The notes beneath the pieces were generated by a model. The model was not told where the DNA came from. It worked only from the letters and a program-made list of their open reading frames with translations, and did no database searches. A program made the position numbers and the translations under genes. 64,000 nt of DNA from Peribacillus kribbensis DSM 17871 (GTDB lineage Bacteria; Bacillota; Bacilli; Bacillales; DSM-1321): assembly GCF_000430765.1 (NCBI RefSeq), contig NZ_KE387237.1, positions 325,117 through 389,116 on the forward strand, given 5' to 3'. Positions 62,109 through 64,000 of the stretch are shown one piece after another; position 1 is the first letter of the stretch, and each line of letters starts with the position of its first letter.

Positions 62109-63242
62109 TTATTCTTCGATTTTAAACCATGGACCTGATGCTTGAATTACATTCCAAAGTTTTTCCGGAAGTTCAAGCTCACTAGCCTTAGAAGCCTTTA
62201 TAGTTGTATGAATCTCAGATTCTTGTCCGCTTTGAACCTTTTCAACCCAGTCGGGATTCATGATCAACCCATGACCAACCGCTGCTAAGGATAGACCCTT
62301 AGCTAAAGCTGTTGCAACATCATCTGGAGTAACCATAGAACCAGCAGCCATTACAGGAACTCTGCCGTTTACATGTTCAACAATTAATTCAAGGTACGTT
62401 TTTTCATCTTGACCGTCGACTGGTTTTGAAAAAAGAGCATCAGCCAATGAAGCATGTACATAATCAACATCTGCTTCAATAAGACGATTAATTAACTCAT
62501 AGGTATCTTTCATTCTCAAACCGCCTTCTTCATGTTCGTCAGGAGATATTCTGTATCCTAAAATAAACGGTTTTGTTGCATGTTTTTTAATGACATTTTT
62601 CATTTCTTGAATGACTGCAAGTGGGAAACGTAAGCGATTTTCTAGAGAGCCACCCCATTCATCCTCACGTCTATTGAAGAAAGGAGAGAAGAAGTTCTGA
62701 AGTAAAAATCCGTGTGCACCATGAATTTCAACCCCATCAAAACCAGCTTCAATGGCTCGTCTTGTTGTTTCTCCAAACTCATGAATTACTTCCAATATTT
62801 CATCGTGTGAAAGTTCCCTAGGTAATACGGGAGGAGCAAATGCAGTAGCTTCAGTCTCTACAGCACTAGAACTAACCACTTCACCATCTGGAGTTAAAGC
62901 CGGCAGTGCTTTGTTACCTGCATGGAAAATCTGTAGTAACACAGGTGCTCCTCCGCTTTTCGCTGCATTAGCCAATTTACGTAGACTCGGAATAAATGTA
63001 TCGTCATAAGCTGCGAATTCATTCGTAAAACCTATACCGTTTGGTTGTACATGCGTACACCCTGTTATAACTAGACCTACGCCATTCACTCGCTTTTTGT
63101 AATAGTTCACTTCATCATCTGAAATAGTGTAATCGTCATTACTGGACCAAGTGGTCATAGGTGCCATAACGACTCTATTTTTAAGGGTGATTCCATTTTT
63201 TAATGTGAAGGATTCAAGTATGTTGCTATATTTTACATTCAT
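62109..63242 (-). CDS. NADH:flavin oxidoreductase (old yellow enzyme family)
   Basis: 377 aa, ATG after AAAGAGGTTAAAA. TIM-barrel OYE motifs: LKNRVVMAPMTTWS, ILLQ-type substrate loop VLLQIFHAGNKAL, FDGVEIHGAHGFLLQNFFSP and RREDEWGGSLENRLRF. It uses FMN to reduce activated alkenes, quinones or nitro compounds. It is closest to the YqiG/YqjM-like branches of bacilli. First gene of the OYE-SDR operon; the promoter carries a MerR-type dyad at 63335-63356 matching the one before the neighbouring merR gene. Confidence 0.9.
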   Translation of the reverse strand: MNVKYSNILESFTLKNGITLKNRVVMAPMTTWSSNDDYTISDDEVNYYKKRVNGVGLVITGCTHVQPNGIGFTNEFAAYDDTFIPSLRKLANAAKSGGAPVLLQIFHAGNKALPALTPDGEVVSSSAVETEATAFAPPVLPRELSHDEILEVIHEFGETTRRAIEAGFDGVEIHGAHGFLLQNFFSPFFNRREDEWGGSLENRLRFPLAVIQEMKNVIKKHATKPFILGYRISPDEHEEGGLRMKDTYELINRLIEADVDYVHASLADALFSKPVDGQDEKTYLELIVEHVNGRVPVMAAGSMVTPDDVATALAKGLSLAAVGHGLIMNPDWVEKVQSGQESEIHTTIKASKASELELPEKLWNVIQASGPWFKIEE

Positions 63243-63334
63243 TTTTTAACCTCTTTCTAAAAAATAGTATTCATCTATCTAATTTCTCTTTGTAAAGGAT
63301 TTATAACCTTCATGGGTGCAAGAACAGACTACTC

Positions 63335-63356
63335 CTTATAGTGCACTCTAAAGCAA
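63335..63356 (-). promoter_or_regulatory. MerR-type operator before the OYE operon
   Basis: On the minus strand TTGCTT (-35) is followed by TAGAGT-GC-ACTATAAGG and then TAGTCT at a 19-base spacing. The core CTTTAGAGTGCACTATAAG resembles the CTTAGAGT/ACTCTAAG dyad of the merR promoter. Confidence 0.65.
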
Positions 63357-63429
63357 GTATTTTTTTATTTCGACCGGTGTCTGTAAACGGTGGATTAAAG
63401 AAACGCAAATAAAAAAAACAACTGGCAGC

Positions 63430-63807
63430 TTAATTTTCAGAGAAACAGTCTCCTAATTCATTTTCATAAAAATTTATTTTATTATCCAGATGTTCTAAAC
63501 TTTGACGAAGCTCCTCCAAATCTTCCAATACTTTTTTGCGATGATTTTTAAGTAATGTTAACCTGTCTTCCATTGTTTCATCCCCACCATGTCCCCACAT
63601 GGCAAATTTTTTCATATCTTTTAGTGACATCCCTGTATTTTTTAGATGGAGCAATGATTCAATCCATAATTTATTTTCATCCGAATAGATTCTGACATTG
63701 TTCTCGTCTCTGTTTACTTTTATTAATCCTTCTTTTTCATAAAACCTTAATGTATAACCGCTTAACCCAACCATTTTAGAAAATTCTCCAATAGAATATG
63801 CCAACAT
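63430..63807 (-). CDS. MerR-family regulator of the OYE operon
   Basis: 125 aa from the ATG after GGAGGTAAGT. MLAYSIGEFSKMVGLSGYTL, RFYEKEGLIKVNRDENNVRI is the DNA-binding part; the rest is a long coiled dimer helix (LKNHRKKVLEDLEELRQSLE). No Cys cluster for metal sensing except one near the end, so it is a small-molecule or redox sensor of the YraB/AdhR type. It lies upstream of the OYE gene on the same strand, with its own palindromic promoter. Probably activates both. Confidence 0.85.
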   Translation of the reverse strand: MLAYSIGEFSKMVGLSGYTLRFYEKEGLIKVNRDENNVRIYSDENKLWIESLLHLKNTGMSLKDMKKFAMWGHGGDETMEDRLTLLKNHRKKVLEDLEELRQSLEHLDNKINFYENELGDCFSEN

Positions 63808-63850
63808 ACTTACCTCCATTAACTCTGATCTGGCTGTTTTCACTTCTTTT

Positions 63851-63907
63851 ACTTTGTGACTGTGACACAAAGTAAGATTAATACTTAGAGTTTACTCTAA
63901 GTCAAGA
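63851..63907 (-). promoter_or_regulatory. merR promoter with 20-base perfect palindrome
   Basis: ACTTAGAGTTTACTCTAAGT (63883-63902) is a perfect dyad between -35 TTGACT and -10 TAATCT with a 19-base spacer on the minus strand. A second dyad ACTTTGTG/CACAAAGT (63851-63873) lies between promoter and gene. Confidence 0.75.
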
Positions 63908-64000
63908 GAATTTAATCCCTGCATATAACGAGTTAACTATCTTTTAAAAACTATTTCGTTCTTCGTATTGGCGAATAAAAAGGAAAACTCACCAATACTA

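Overview
The window looks like an AT-rich, mosaic accessory region of a Bacillaceae chromosome (Bacillus, Cytobacillus or Mesobacillus type). This is inferred from strong AGGAGG-type ribosome binding sites, frequent TTG and GTG starts, and families typical of bacilli: thioredoxin-type ArsC, KimA, YmaF, YolD, DUF3006, FTR1 and a T-box leader. I found no tRNA, rRNA or CRISPR array. About a dozen genes are visibly broken and many small fragments remain, so the region has turned over repeatedly.

Layout. 0-8 kb is a mobile-element zone: two overlapping large serine recombinases (the first cut by the window edge), a DNA-binding-like protein with a second DnaN sliding clamp, and a run of tiny phage-like zinc-finger genes. 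8-13.4 kb is an arsenic island: arsR, a small peptide, an ArsN-type acetyltransferase and an ArsO-like flavoprotein, then a second unit of arsR, arsB and arsC. It ends in a HesB-like gene with an in-frame TGA followed by a SECIS-like hairpin, so a probable selenoprotein. 13.5-18 kb holds regulators, a YolD gene with a LexA box, a lipoprotein/membrane protein pair and a secreted phosphoesterase. 18-34 kb is largely metal- and redox-related: a CDF transporter and a broken second one, a Fur-boxed FTR1 iron permease with a lipoprotein, DUF2935, two His-rich YmaF proteins, a secreted PHP protein, HupE, a cupredoxin, a P450 with a second P450 fragment, and an SDR. A broken azoreductase carries a micro-inversion.

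34-49 kb contains a T-box-controlled methyltransferase, KimA, a cupin/SDR/CMD operon opposite a TetR regulator, a dead IS110-family element, and a MerR/SRPBCC/peptidase-E group. 47-57 kb is rich in small orphan proteins, acetyltransferases, GyrI-like proteins, a second IS110 remnant with its left noncoding end, and a decayed ComEC-like beta-lactamase-fold gene beside DUF3006. 57.6-64 kb carries two aldo/keto reductases opposite an AraC regulator, and an old-yellow-enzyme/SDR operon beside a MerR regulator with matching operators.

A dispersed hairpin repeat recurs more than 20 times between genes, mostly after 34 kb. It has a left palindrome AACTAACG-GGTG-CGTTAGTT, a GC hairpin with a T-run, and a right GGGCAG half. 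It probably supplies many of the terminators here. A separate repeat of about 220-240 bp is present twice in inverted orientation (51.7 and 60.8-61.0 kb).
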